A stretch of 64,000 nucleotides of DNA from Mesorhizobium sp. (GCA_004017535.1 SAJS01000017.1:62001-126000); one strand, 5' to 3'. Counted from the stretch's first letter, positions 24,743 to 33,768 are shown. Program-made: numbers and translations. Notes: generated from the letters alone by a model not told the origin.

Positions 24743-25303
24743 ATGGCCAATGAACTCGGATACAGAACGGCAAGGGATCTGTTTCTTGCCTGTCCCGCGA
24801 TCGCCCGGGACATGAAGTCTCCGGCCGTGGCCCAAGCCCCGCTGGAATTCTGCCGCGCGCTGCTCGCCGGACGCGTGCCGGAGGAAGCCGTCACGTTCTG
24901 CGCCTATCTCCTGCCCGAGCGCGCCGCGGTCTGGTGGGGGCATGAATGCCTCAGCCATCTCGCCGAGCTGCTTGCCGAAAGGGATCTCGAATTGCTGGCG
25001 CTTGTCAGCGAATGGGTGGGCGAGCCTGGCAATCCTCGCCATCGGGCGGCGCTCAGCAGCGCTGTCGATCCGTCGCCGGCGACGCCTGCTGCCTGGATCG
25101 CCTTGTCGGCGGCGTGGCGCGACCCGGCCTTCGATATGCTGTCGACCGGGTTCCCCGCCGCCCACGCCGTCAATGCCGGGATCCTGGCGGGGCTGGCGCG
25201 CGTTTCGACCGCCGACCGCTTCGCCGTGCTTTCCGCCTTTGTCGAAATGGGCATCCAGATGGTGGAGATGGAAGCGCAGCGACAATCGGTCGACGCGTAT
25301 TAG
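24743..25303 (+). CDS. T6SS-locus helical protein, DUF6931-like
   Basis: The 186-residue product from ATG 24743 is helical, with no signal peptide. Recognisable features are RTARDLFLACPAIARDMKSP near the start and a central YLLPERAAVWWGHECLSHLAELL, where a double tryptophan follows an acidic-basic pair; this resembles the DUF6931 proteins encoded in T6SS gene neighbourhoods. The later part alternates ala-rich helices (TPAAWIALSAAWRDPAF, HAVNAGILAGLARVSTADRFAVLSAFVEMGIQM). An earlier start at 24554 would add a segment lacking features that crosses the divergent promoter. Family naming is from memory of the pattern and is moderate; function is unknown. Confidence 0.6.
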   Translation: MANELGYRTARDLFLACPAIARDMKSPAVAQAPLEFCRALLAGRVPEEAVTFCAYLLPERAAVWWGHECLSHLAELLAERDLELLALVSEWVGEPGNPRHRAALSSAVDPSPATPAAWIALSAAWRDPAFDMLSTGFPAAHAVNAGILAGLARVSTADRFAVLSAFVEMGIQMVEMEAQRQSVDAY

Positions 25304-25345
25304 GGGCTTTTCGTCGGAGAGGATCGAGACGCTTCTAATCCAGGG

Positions 25346-26551
25346 TCATTTGCAGCCGCCTTGCGCCCACCTGGCGAGCGCAACCTTGAAGCGGGTGCCG
25401 AGCGGGTGTTGCAGGCGCAAGACGGAAACGTCGTTGGCGGCGAAATTCTTCGCCTGCTCGCAAAGGCGGGCCTCGTTCCACTCGTGACAGCCGTCGCAGT
25501 GCTTGCCTTGCCAGACCGATTTGTCGAGGCCTTCGACCGGGCTGAAAAGCGGCTCCCCCTTGATCAACTGGGCTATGCTCTTGCCGTCGATCGCCGGGTC
25601 GCCGAACTTGACCGGCCGATCGAAAAGGATCGGCCCGTCCGTCGCCAGTTTCGGGATCTTCTCGCGCAGCGCATTGAGGGCAAGCTGGTCGTCGGTCTGG
25701 GCCGATGCCGGGCCGGTGTTGCGCGTCTCGGAACCGGCTTCGGCCTGCGGCGCGCTTGCCTCGCCGACGATCAGCGGCGCATTGAGGTCGACCTTATGCA
25801 GCACGACCTCGGTGGTCAGCGAGACGTTGATCCAGGGGCGCTGCTTGCCGGCGGTCGCCTTGAAGACGTCGCTGGTCACCCTGTTCATGGCTTCGGTGAC
25901 GGAGACGTTGGCTTCGCCGATATGCTGGAGCAGCGCGGTGGTGAAGGGTGAGTGGTCGCCGGACCCATCATAAGCCAGCTGGTTCGGGCTGGCGGCGAAA
26001 GCGACCAGCGTGCCGGCACCGCCATTCTCGATTGGGATCTCCGCAAGGCCGCTGCTTGCGCCTTTTATGCCGGCGCTCTTCGCCAGCACGTCGGCAAGCG
26101 GGTTGTCGCGGCACGCATCCAGGAACACCAGCCTTATGCTGGTCTCACGCGACATCTGACGCAGGACGAAATCGACCGACACGGCCTCGAAATCGAGCGA
26201 GGTCTCGTCCTCGAGGGCAGCATCGACCGGCAGCAGATAGTTCTTGCCTGCGACCTGCAGGCCATGGCCGGCGTAGAAGAAAAGCGCGATGTCGGCGCCG
26301 CGCACCTGCTTTGCAAACTGCGCGACCGTGGCCTGCGTCTGCTGCTTGGTAAGGTCGAATCCAGAGACCACCTCGAAGCCGAGGTCCTTGAGCCGATCGG
26401 CCATGGCCTGGCCATCCCGCGCCGGATTGGCGAGGGGCGCGGCATGCTGATATTGCGAGTTGCCGAGCACCAGAGCGACGCGCCGCTCGGCGCTCGCGGC
26501 CGTCAACGTCACCAGCAAGGCAAGCGCTGCAAGTCCGGCGATGCGAAACAT
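25346..26551 (-). CDS. Caspase-like (peptidase C14) secreted protein with cysteine-rich CXXCH tail
   Basis: The 401-residue protein has a signal peptide (MFRIAGLAALALLVTLTAASA) and a caspase domain at about 22-275: RRVALVLGNSQYQHAAPLANP, FFYAGHGLQVAGKNYLLPVDA with His 96, FLDACRDNPLADVL with Cys 147, and the small-subunit part GTLVAFAASPNQLAYDGSGDHSPFTTALL. Both catalytic residues are present. After a variable linker the last 50 residues hold CDGCHEW (Cys 352, Cys 355, His 356) with further cysteines at 364 and 400. CXXCH is the pattern for covalent heme c, but a disulfide-bonded domain is equally possible. It lies 40 bases after the YceI-OmpA gene on the same strand. The acidic S1 pocket needed for Arg/Lys cleavage cannot be checked by eye. 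Confidence 0.88.
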   Translation of the reverse strand: MFRIAGLAALALLVTLTAASAERRVALVLGNSQYQHAAPLANPARDGQAMADRLKDLGFEVVSGFDLTKQQTQATVAQFAKQVRGADIALFFYAGHGLQVAGKNYLLPVDAALEDETSLDFEAVSVDFVLRQMSRETSIRLVFLDACRDNPLADVLAKSAGIKGASSGLAEIPIENGGAGTLVAFAASPNQLAYDGSGDHSPFTTALLQHIGEANVSVTEAMNRVTSDVFKATAGKQRPWINVSLTTEVVLHKVDLNAPLIVGEASAPQAEAGSETRNTGPASAQTDDQLALNALREKIPKLATDGPILFDRPVKFGDPAIDGKSIAQLIKGEPLFSPVEGLDKSVWQGKHCDGCHEWNEARLCEQAKNFAANDVSVLRLQHPLGTRFKVALARWAQGGCK

Positions 26552-26591
26552 GCCACCGCAAAAGGCGATCGGAGCGGAACTCACCGCCACC

Positions 26592-27692
26592 TCAGTTGGC
26601 GAGCTTCGTGGCGGAGAACTCGATCCGCCGGTTGAGCGCCTTGTTCTTGGGCGTGTCGTTGGCGGCGACCGGCTTGTCCTCGCCATAGCCGGCGGAACTG
26701 ATCTGGCTGCGCGGAACACCGTCGGCGACCAACGCATCGGCGACCGCCTGGGCACGCCGCTCGGAGAGCGCCTTGTTCGCCTCGGGCGATCCGTCGGAAT
26801 CGGTGTAGCCCGACACCTCGACCTTCAGGGTCGGGCATTTGCCGACGACGCCCTCGACCTCCGCCAGCAGCGGGCGGCTCTTCGCGTCCAGCCTTGCGCT
26901 TGCCTGGCGGAAATAGATGGCGCCGGTGCGCGAAAGCACGGCAAAGCGGTTGAGGCACTCCTCGTCGTTGAAATTGGACTTCGCCGCATCGGTGGCGACA
27001 GGCCCCACCTCGGTGGTCGAAGCGGCAACCGTCTGCACGGCGGCCGGCTTGGCGCCTTCGGCGTTGAAGACGAAATCGAAGGACACCGAGGCTGTGGGCA
27101 CGATGTTGGTCACATTGGCGGCCTGCTGCAATTTGTCGATGTTGGGCAAGAGGCCGAAATCCTCGACATGGACAGCGACAGGCGCTTCCGAAGCGACGGA
27201 AACCTGCGTGTCGCTGATCATGGTGACGACGACACTCGCCTCGAGATCCTTGTCGACGCCATGCAGGCTGAGGCGGAACGGCAAGGTCGTCTTCACCCGG
27301 CGCTTGGTCGCGAGGTCCGCGAACGCCGCGGGGTCCACCTTGGCCGTCACCTCGGCCGTCGGATAGGTGAATGTCTCGAAGAACAGGAAGCGCATGCGCA
27401 CATTGCGCAGGTCGACGCCCGTGTCGACGGAATTAAGGTCGAAGCTGATTTTGGCGTCGCCGGCCGAGCTCAGCGTGCCGGTGATGTTCCTGATCTTGTT
27501 GGTCTCGACGATCGTGTTCTTCTTGACCGACTGGTAGGTGAGCACGGAGGCCGAGGGATCAAGCGTCCAGTTCGGCGCGGCGCTTGCCGTTTGCGATCCG
27601 AAGATCAGCAGGCCCAGCAACGCGGCAAGGACAACGCCAAAAGCCGCGGCCTTGGCGCGCAGCTTTTGCCAGAATGCAACGATTTCGAACAT
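26592..27692 (-). CDS. YceI-like lipid-binding domain fused to an OmpA-like domain
   Basis: This is a 366-residue envelope protein. A membrane/signal helix (AAAFGVVLAALLGLLIFGSQTASA) is followed by a YceI-type lipocalin-like domain (about 40-215: NWTLDPSASVLTYQSVKKN, GTLSSAGDAKISFDLNSVDTGVDLRNVRMR, FPTAEVTAKVD-like FTYPTAEVTAKVD, PFRLSLHGVDKDLEASVVV, VEDFGLLPNIDKLQ). YceI domains bind polyprenoid or other long hydrophobic chains. A linker leads to an OmpA-like domain (about 262-366: VSGYTDSDGSPEANKALSERRAQAVADALV, GYGEDKPVAANDTPKNKALNRRIEF). ATG 27692 is chosen because it begins just before the hydrophobic helix. It is first of a two-gene run with the CXXCH caspase, suggesting a joint envelope task; the substrate is unknown. 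Confidence 0.85.
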   Translation of the reverse strand: MFEIVAFWQKLRAKAAAFGVVLAALLGLLIFGSQTASAAPNWTLDPSASVLTYQSVKKNTIVETNKIRNITGTLSSAGDAKISFDLNSVDTGVDLRNVRMRFLFFETFTYPTAEVTAKVDPAAFADLATKRRVKTTLPFRLSLHGVDKDLEASVVVTMISDTQVSVASEAPVAVHVEDFGLLPNIDKLQQAANVTNIVPTASVSFDFVFNAEGAKPAAVQTVAASTTEVGPVATDAAKSNFNDEECLNRFAVLSRTGAIYFRQASARLDAKSRPLLAEVEGVVGKCPTLKVEVSGYTDSDGSPEANKALSERRAQAVADALVADGVPRSQISSAGYGEDKPVAANDTPKNKALNRRIEFSATKLAN

Positions 27693-27838
27693 GGAACGCC
27701 CCCGCCAGGACAACCCGATCTCGATACCGGCACGTGGCGGGAGCATAGAGCACTTGCCCCTGCTTGGCGAGCGGTTCTAGGTGAAGTGACAGCTGGATCA
27801 ACCATCTAGAGAGATCCGGTGATCTCGGTCGACTCTCG

Positions 27839-28108
27839 CTACCAACTGTGCCCGCCTCCCGCACCTCCGCCCAAAGGCGTAATAACAGGCGGCGTATCAT
27901 TCTGAACGGGTTTGATCAGTTTCTTAGCAGTCACCTTCTTCCGTTTGATGACCTTCGGCGCAGTAGTCGTACGAACGACCTTGGTTCGGTGCTTTGTAGC
28001 CGGTGCCGGCTCAACCTTAGGGGTTACGGTGGTGCATCCGGTGGTCGCCAAGACACCGGATAAGACCGTTGCGATGATTGCCTGTTTTAACGCCCTGCCC
28101 ACCACCAT
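27839..28108 (-). CDS. Small lipoprotein-like protein with basic middle
   Basis: The 89-residue product has a hydrophobic N-terminus ending in VLATTGC, a loose lipobox that would place the lipidated cysteine near residue 25. Next comes a Lys/Arg/Thr-rich segment (KHRTKVVRTTTAPKVIKRKKVTAKKL) and a Gly-rich end. I recognise no family. It starts 12 bases after the stop of the large caspase gene on the same strand, so it is probably cotranscribed with it. The basic stretch could contact peptidoglycan, lipopolysaccharide or nucleic acid. Coding is supported by the ordered signal and position; A+T content is somewhat higher than in neighbouring genes. Confidence 0.6.
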   Translation of the reverse strand: MVVGRALKQAIIATVLSGVLATTGCTTVTPKVEPAPATKHRTKVVRTTTAPKVIKRKKVTAKKLIKPVQNDTPPVITPLGGGAGGGHSW

Positions 28109-28120
28109 TTCTCCTTATGC

Positions 28121-30670
28121 TCAGAACAAGTCTCGACGCGGGTTGGCTTGTTCCCAGACAGCTCTCGCCGTCTTGATCAATTGGTCGTCGACCGAACCAC
28201 CCGCTGGGATTTTCGATTTGAGTTCCGACCGCAACTGCTTGAGGGCAGCCGTCTTTGGCTTTGCGCCAAACTGCGCCAGCATTGTCTTTGCACTCGGCAG
28301 CTCGTCACGAAGATCAAGTCCGACCGCAAATGCTAGATACCGGACAGCCACCGCCTGATCGGCCTTGTTGCCCTTCTGCATCTCAAGAGCCGCTCGATCG
28401 TATGCACCGGAATAATCACCACGAGCGGCTGCCAGTTCGAACAGCTTTTGCGCCTCGGCTAAATCCTTCGGGACTCCAACGCCATCCCGGTACATGCGCG
28501 CAAGACTGGCAGGAGCATAGGGCTGGCCAAGATCCATCGCCTCCTGGAAAAGCGCCTGCGCCTGTTTCGGGTCCTGTTCGATGCCCCTGCCGGTGAGATA
28601 GTTGCGGCCGAGAAGGTTCATCGAATACATGTCCTGCCGCTCAACGCCGGCCTTGAGAAAGGCCACGGCCCGGGCCGGGTCGGCCGGCACACCATTGCGA
28701 CCATCCGTAAAGATCGAAGCAAGCTCGTTCATGGCATAGGTATGCCCCATCGCCGCGCCCTTGAGCAGCAAGTCCAATCCCTTGCTTGGGTCGCGCTGGA
28801 CGCCGAAACCATTGAACAGAGCGCGGCCCCACGCGGTCATCCCGTAAGGATCTCCCTTGTCAGATGCAGCGGAATAGAAGGTGTTTGCTTTCGCGGGATC
28901 GACAGCCGTTCCGATTCCAGACGCGACGATATAACCGAGCTCGAACACAGCGCGGACATGTCCCTTGTCGGCGGCGTCCTGGATTGCCTTCTTCGCCTCA
29001 TCGACCTTGCCGGCGGCGAGCATCGCGCGACCGAGTTCGTAGTGGAAACGCGCCACATCGGGATAGGCTTTCACCGCCGCCCGGCAGGCCTCCATCGCGT
29101 CTGCGCCGATCTCGTTCGGCAACAGGCCGGGGACGACGCCCTGCAGGTCCAAAGGCTCGCCTGCCTTCTGGTCGCACGGATCGACACTGGGCGACAGCTT
29201 CATCGTCGCCGGCTTTGACGGTGTGTTGTCGGCCGTGATTTCGACCCCGACGATCAATGGCTGGGCCGCGCCTATCTGCGGTTCGTAGCGCAGTTTATCG
29301 ACTTCATCGGCCATCAGGCTCGATTGCGGCGCCAGGGTCCGGTCCGGCAGGGACAGCGTCCCGGTCGCCGGATAGCTCGCGAGCTTCACGCTGACCGCCG
29401 GATCCTTGGTCGGCAAATCCAGCTTCAGCGGAACCGGGCCGACACCAACCGGAACGTTCACGTCGTGGTTCTCGATCGCCTCGGCGGCGCCGGCGATGTG
29501 GATGCCGCGCTCCACCACCTGCTGCTTCTGCTCGGACTCCAGCGAGGCCACGAGCTGCTTGCCGGCGGCGCCGTTGCCGTTCTTGACCCGGAACACCAGT
29601 ATGCCTTGCGATCCGCCGCCCCATTCGTCATGCGTGGCGTAGGCCAGCATATCGACCTGGTCCTCGGCGTCGACGCCCTTCGGCACATCCATCTGGAGAC
29701 GCGGCAGATCCTTGCCCTCTATCGGCTGGCCCGTCGCGACCGGCTTGCCGTCCAGGATCAGACGCCCCAGCCCCGGCGGCCTTTCGATGCTGATGGTGAC
29801 GGCGCCGCCGTCGACATCGACCGGCACAGGCAGATCGAGCGCGACAGGCCCGACGCCCGACGGCACGGTCTTTTCCAGCACCGGCGGCAAAGCCGGCCGG
29901 CTGGCGCGGCGCATCAGCACCACCTCGTCGATCAGCGAGGAATTCTCCCACGGGACCTGCGCCCCCTTGGTGGCCTCGACGACATCGCGGCGCACGGCCG
30001 CCATCACGGAGCGTATCTCCTGGTTCGGCGCCAGCGCGCGGCGTGAGAAGGCGGATGAGAACGGGCTGAGATCGCCGGAGCCGTCATAGGCGACGGCGCC
30101 CGGCTCGGTGGCGAAGGCGATCAGCGTGTTCAGCGAGCTCTTCACCTGCGCAAGGCCGGTGCCGCCGGCCGCGATCAACTGGTCGCGCAGCCAGTAGTCC
30201 TTGCGCGGGAACGGGTTGTTGCGGCAGGCGTCGAGGATGATCACCTGGATCTTCGATTTGGCGCGCAATTGCTGCAGGACATCGTCGAGCTTGACTGCCT
30301 GGACCTCGATGTCGGCCGCAGCCTTGAGCGACGCATCGACCGGGATCAGGAAATTCTCGCCGCCAATCTGAAAGCCGTGGCCCGAATAATAGACGACCGC
30401 CAGATCGGCGCCGTCCGCCGCCGCGAGGTAATTGCGGAACTCCTTCTCGAACTGGAGCTTGGTCAGGTCCTTGGCGACGAACACATCGAATCCGGCCAGC
30501 CGAAACGTGTTCGACACGTCCTCGGCATCCTTGTCGGGATTCTTGAGCGCCGGGATTTCGCGATATTCGGAATTGCCGATGACGAGCGCAACCCTGCGAT
30601 CGGCCTTGGCCTGCACCGTCGCGAGGCCCACGAGGATCAAGGCTGCAATCAGCGCGCAGCATCGCAGCAT
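28121..30670 (-). CDS. Large secreted caspase-like protein with beta-repeat region and Sel1 repeats
   Basis: This is an 849-residue protein from ATG 30670 (an in-frame start 58 codons earlier lacks features). The signal peptide MLRCCALIAALILVGLATVQA precedes a caspase domain (about 24-260): RRVALVIGNSEYREIPALKNP, YYSGHGFQIGGENFLIPVDA with His 98, ILDACRNNPF with Cys 149, and LIAFATEPGAVAYDGSGDLSPFSSAF. Residues about 285-530 contain two similar beta segments (VGPVALDLPVP..GLGRLILDGKPV and VGPVPLKLDLP..TGTLSLPDRTL, each followed by a DLPRLQ/KLRYEP motif) that recall cadherin/CSPG-like repeats. Residues about 570-790 are Sel1-type helical repeats (AVFELGYIVASGIGTAVDPAKANTFYSAASDKGDPYGMTAWGRALFNGFG and following), a protein-binding solenoid. 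Both catalytic residues are kept, so it should be an active envelope protease with its own docking platform. Confidence 0.88.
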   Translation of the reverse strand: MLRCCALIAALILVGLATVQAKADRRVALVIGNSEYREIPALKNPDKDAEDVSNTFRLAGFDVFVAKDLTKLQFEKEFRNYLAAADGADLAVVYYSGHGFQIGGENFLIPVDASLKAAADIEVQAVKLDDVLQQLRAKSKIQVIILDACRNNPFPRKDYWLRDQLIAAGGTGLAQVKSSLNTLIAFATEPGAVAYDGSGDLSPFSSAFSRRALAPNQEIRSVMAAVRRDVVEATKGAQVPWENSSLIDEVVLMRRASRPALPPVLEKTVPSGVGPVALDLPVPVDVDGGAVTISIERPPGLGRLILDGKPVATGQPIEGKDLPRLQMDVPKGVDAEDQVDMLAYATHDEWGGGSQGILVFRVKNGNGAAGKQLVASLESEQKQQVVERGIHIAGAAEAIENHDVNVPVGVGPVPLKLDLPTKDPAVSVKLASYPATGTLSLPDRTLAPQSSLMADEVDKLRYEPQIGAAQPLIVGVEITADNTPSKPATMKLSPSVDPCDQKAGEPLDLQGVVPGLLPNEIGADAMEACRAAVKAYPDVARFHYELGRAMLAAGKVDEAKKAIQDAADKGHVRAVFELGYIVASGIGTAVDPAKANTFYSAASDKGDPYGMTAWGRALFNGFGVQRDPSKGLDLLLKGAAMGHTYAMNELASIFTDGRNGVPADPARAVAFLKAGVERQDMYSMNLLGRNYLTGRGIEQDPKQAQALFQEAMDLGQPYAPASLARMYRDGVGVPKDLAEAQKLFELAAARGDYSGAYDRAALEMQKGNKADQAVAVRYLAFAVGLDLRDELPSAKTMLAQFGAKPKTAALKQLRSELKSKIPAGGSVDDQLIKTARAVWEQANPRRDLF

Positions 30671-30963
30671 GGCAAAATCCCTAACCGCTATGACCTGTCG
30701 GCCACAAGAATTCAGCTTGCGACGCGGAGGTCTGTTAAAGAGTTCACAATCCGACCGGGCAGGATGGAACCCTTGCACTAACGACAGGATGCATGCGTAT
30801 CGTCCAATCGCGCTCAGATTACCGCAGCAGCTTCGGTACCGCAACGACGGAACGGATACGCAACAACGAATCGCGATCGCCGGCGTGTGCTCTCAGCCCG
30901 ACCATTGCCTCCGCGCCGCACTGCGCGTTTATTAAAAGCGCCGAAGCAGCAGCCGAGAACCAG

Positions 30964-33699
30964 ATGCTGATAGAGACGAAGCTCCAGCCGCCCCATTTGC
31001 GCGACGCCCTTGTTCAAAGACCGCGGCTGCTGCATACCCTGGACGCCGCGACGGCGCGAAAGCTGACGGTGGTGACGTCGCCCGCCGGCTTCGGCAAATC
31101 GACTCTCCTCTCGCAATGGGCCGCGGGCATATCCGGCGGCATCGCCCAGGTCGCGTGGCTGTCGATCGACCGGCTGGACAACGATCTTGCCCGCTTCCTC
31201 AAATATCTCGCCGCCGCCTTTCACCGCGTCGATCCCGACATCGCCGGCAACGCGGAATCGCTGATCGACTCCAGCCCGGTGACGCCGGTCGATTCCATCC
31301 TCACCGCCATCATCAACCAATTGTCGCGCCGCACCGCGCCGATCTACCTCGTTCTCGATGACGCCCATTTGATCGTCTCGGGCGAGACCGCCGCCTGCAT
31401 CAACATGCTGGTCGCCTATGCGCCGCCCGCCTTGCGCATCGTGCTCGCAACCCGGGGCGAGCTGCCGCTCGAGCTTGCCCATATGAAGATGAAGGGGCAT
31501 GTCGTCAGCCTGGGCGACAGCGACCTGCGCTTTTCACTCGAGGAGACCGAGGACTATTTTGCCGATATCTGCGGCCTCGACCTCGCCGTCTCGGCCGTGG
31601 TGGCGCTCCACCACAAGACCGAAGGCTGGCCAGCCGGCCTGCAGCTTGCCGCTTTAGCCTTGGCTCATGAGGGGTCGAGAGAAGCCTTTATCGCCGAATT
31701 TTCCGGCAGCCAGCGCGACGTGGCAATGTTCCTGACCCACGACGTGCTCGCCCGGCAGGCGCCCGAGATCCAGGATTTCCTGCTCAGGACCTCTATCCTC
31801 GACCGCTTCTGCCTGGGCCTGGTGGAGGCGGTCTGTCCGGGACAGGACTGCGCTGCGGCGCTGGCGACCATCGAGCACTCGAACCTTTTCCTCATCGCGC
31901 TCGATTCCTCGGGACAATGGTTCCGCTATCACCACCTGTTCTCGGAGTTCCTGCGCAACAAGCTGGATGGCTGGGCGCCCGGGGCACGCAGGGACCTGCA
32001 TCGCTCAGCCGCCGCCTGGCTGGCAGCCCGAGGCTATATCTCCGACGCGGTCGACCATGCGCTTGCCAGCGGCGACGCCGACCATGCGGCGCGCCTGGTC
32101 GAGGAATGCGCCATGCCGCTGACCATGCAGGGCCATATCCCCAAGCTGACGGAGTGGCTGAACCAGCTTCCGGCGGACCTCATCGCCGCCCGCCCCCGCC
32201 TGCTCCTGGCGCGTGTCTGGGCGCAGTTCCACATGAGTCGGCCACGCCAGGCAGTCCGCATCCTCAAACAGGCCAAGACCCTGATCGGGCAGCTTGCCGA
32301 GCGCGGCGAGATCGACCGCGCGACCACCCGCTCGCTCAAGGCCGAACTGCAGACGCTGACGGCCGGCGTCATCAGCGCCACCGACCGTTCCCGCACGGCG
32401 ACCCGGGTCGCCTCGCGCTGGCTTGCGGATTTTCCCGAAGACGAGCCTTTCGCGCGCGGCACGCTCGCCAATATCTGCGCCTTCAGCCACTATTCGCTCG
32501 GCGAGCTGGATGCCGCACGCTTGCGAAGCCTCGCGGCACGCGACCATCATGCCGCCGCCAACTCGGTCTTCGGCATCGTCTATTGCGACCTGTTGCTAGG
32601 CCTGGTCGAAATCTCCGCGGGCAACCTCGCCGAGGCGCACCAATTGCTCGACCGCGCCTGCCGGCTCGCCCGCGAGCGCCTGGGACCCGGCTCCTACACG
32701 GAAGCGATGACGGCGATCTTCCATGTCGAGCTCGCCTACGAATGGAACGACCTGCAGGGCGCCGAGCGCATCCTGCACCAGCACCGGCAGATCATCGAGG
32801 AATGCGGGCTGGTCGTGCACGAGATGGCCTGCAAGCTGCATCTGGCGCGGCTCTCCGCCGCGCATGGGCGACACGACGAGGCCATCGTCTTTCTCGAACG
32901 CGCCGAACGGCTGGGCATCGAGAAGCGCTACCGCCGGCTGACCGCGGCTGCGCTGAACGAGCGGGTGCGGCTGCTTTTGTCGCGCGGTGACGTCCGCGCC
33001 GCACGGCTGGCGCTGCGCTCGCGCGGCATCGAGCCTTCGGCCGAGAGCCGGCCCGCCCCTGTCCATCCGCTCGACGAATACGCCCATATCGGCGCCGCGC
33101 GCGTGCTGATCGCCGAGGGCCACCCGGCGAAGGCCATCGCCGTGCTCGACCGCATCGCCGAACGCATGCGCCGCGACGGCCGCCTGCGCGGTTTCATGCA
33201 GGTGCGGGCGCTTGTCGCGATCGCCGCGCACAGCGCGGGCGAAACGCTGCTGGCGCTGGCGGCGGCGGTCGACGTCGTCACGTTGGCGCTGCCGCAGAAC
33301 GCATTGCGCTCCCTCATCGATGAGGACCTTCCCATGCGCGAGGTGCTGGAATTCGCACGCTCACGAATTCCGGCCTGGTCGCGCAATTCGAGCACAGCCA
33401 CCTTTGTCGACACTCTTCTGCGCGAACTGGGCAAGACCGCGCCCGAACGCGCGCGCCCGATAGCGATCGCCGGGAGGAAGCAGATGCTGAGCAGCAAGGA
33501 AACCGATGTCGCTGCCCTGCTTCTGCGCGCCTACACCAACCGCCAGCTGGCGGAGTCGCTGTCCATGGCGCCCGACACGGTGAAGTGGCACCTGAAGAAC
33601 ATCTTCGGCAAGCTCGGCGTCTCAAGCCGGACGGAAGCCGTCCTCAAGCTGAAGGAAATCGGGCTCGACGCAGCCACCGAACGGCAGTTGGCCGGCTAA
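30964..33699 (+). CDS. MalT-type LuxR-family transcriptional regulator (STAND ATPase)
   Basis: This is a 911-residue regulator with the MalT layout. The start ATG 30964 gives the standard opening LIETKLQPPHLRDALVQRPRLLHTL; the frame is open upstream to 30793 but that part has no features. An ATPase domain follows with Walker A SPAGFGKSTLL (from about residue 40), LVLDDAHLI as Walker B and VLATRGELPLELA. The middle is a long helical TPR-like sensor region. The C-terminal LuxR helix-turn-helix (about 840-905) reads LSSKETDVAALLLRAYTNRQLAESLSMAPDTVKWHLKNIFGKLGVSSRTEAVLKLKEIGL. Such proteins activate transcription on binding a small inducer. The next genes encode an amidohydrolase and an ABC importer, the likely targets. 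It is divergent from the large caspase gene. Confidence 0.9.
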   Translation: MLIETKLQPPHLRDALVQRPRLLHTLDAATARKLTVVTSPAGFGKSTLLSQWAAGISGGIAQVAWLSIDRLDNDLARFLKYLAAAFHRVDPDIAGNAESLIDSSPVTPVDSILTAIINQLSRRTAPIYLVLDDAHLIVSGETAACINMLVAYAPPALRIVLATRGELPLELAHMKMKGHVVSLGDSDLRFSLEETEDYFADICGLDLAVSAVVALHHKTEGWPAGLQLAALALAHEGSREAFIAEFSGSQRDVAMFLTHDVLARQAPEIQDFLLRTSILDRFCLGLVEAVCPGQDCAAALATIEHSNLFLIALDSSGQWFRYHHLFSEFLRNKLDGWAPGARRDLHRSAAAWLAARGYISDAVDHALASGDADHAARLVEECAMPLTMQGHIPKLTEWLNQLPADLIAARPRLLLARVWAQFHMSRPRQAVRILKQAKTLIGQLAERGEIDRATTRSLKAELQTLTAGVISATDRSRTATRVASRWLADFPEDEPFARGTLANICAFSHYSLGELDAARLRSLAARDHHAAANSVFGIVYCDLLLGLVEISAGNLAEAHQLLDRACRLARERLGPGSYTEAMTAIFHVELAYEWNDLQGAERILHQHRQIIEECGLVVHEMACKLHLARLSAAHGRHDEAIVFLERAERLGIEKRYRRLTAAALNERVRLLLSRGDVRAARLALRSRGIEPSAESRPAPVHPLDEYAHIGAARVLIAEGHPAKAIAVLDRIAERMRRDGRLRGFMQVRALVAIAAHSAGETLLALAAAVDVVTLALPQNALRSLIDEDLPMREVLEFARSRIPAWSRNSSTATFVDTLLRELGKTAPERARPIAIAGRKQMLSSKETDVAALLLRAYTNRQLAESLSMAPDTVKWHLKNIFGKLGVSSRTEAVLKLKEIGLDAATERQLAG

Positions 33700-33733
33700 A
33701 GCAATCTTCGGTCCGCAATTGCGCGGCGACAAG

Positions 33734-33768
33734 AACCACCCGAATGGGTGGGCTCAAAAAACCACCCG
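33734..33768 (+). promoter_or_regulatory. Candidate operator: repeated AACCACCCG boxes before the amidohydrolase gene
   Basis: AACCACCCG occurs at 33734-33742 and again at 33760-33768, a 26-bp spacing. The first copy is half of an inverted repeat CCACCC-GAAT-GGGTGG (33736-33751). It lies about 75-105 bases before the start of the class II deacetylase homologue and just after the LuxR-type gene. Binding by that regulator is inferred. Confidence 0.5.
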
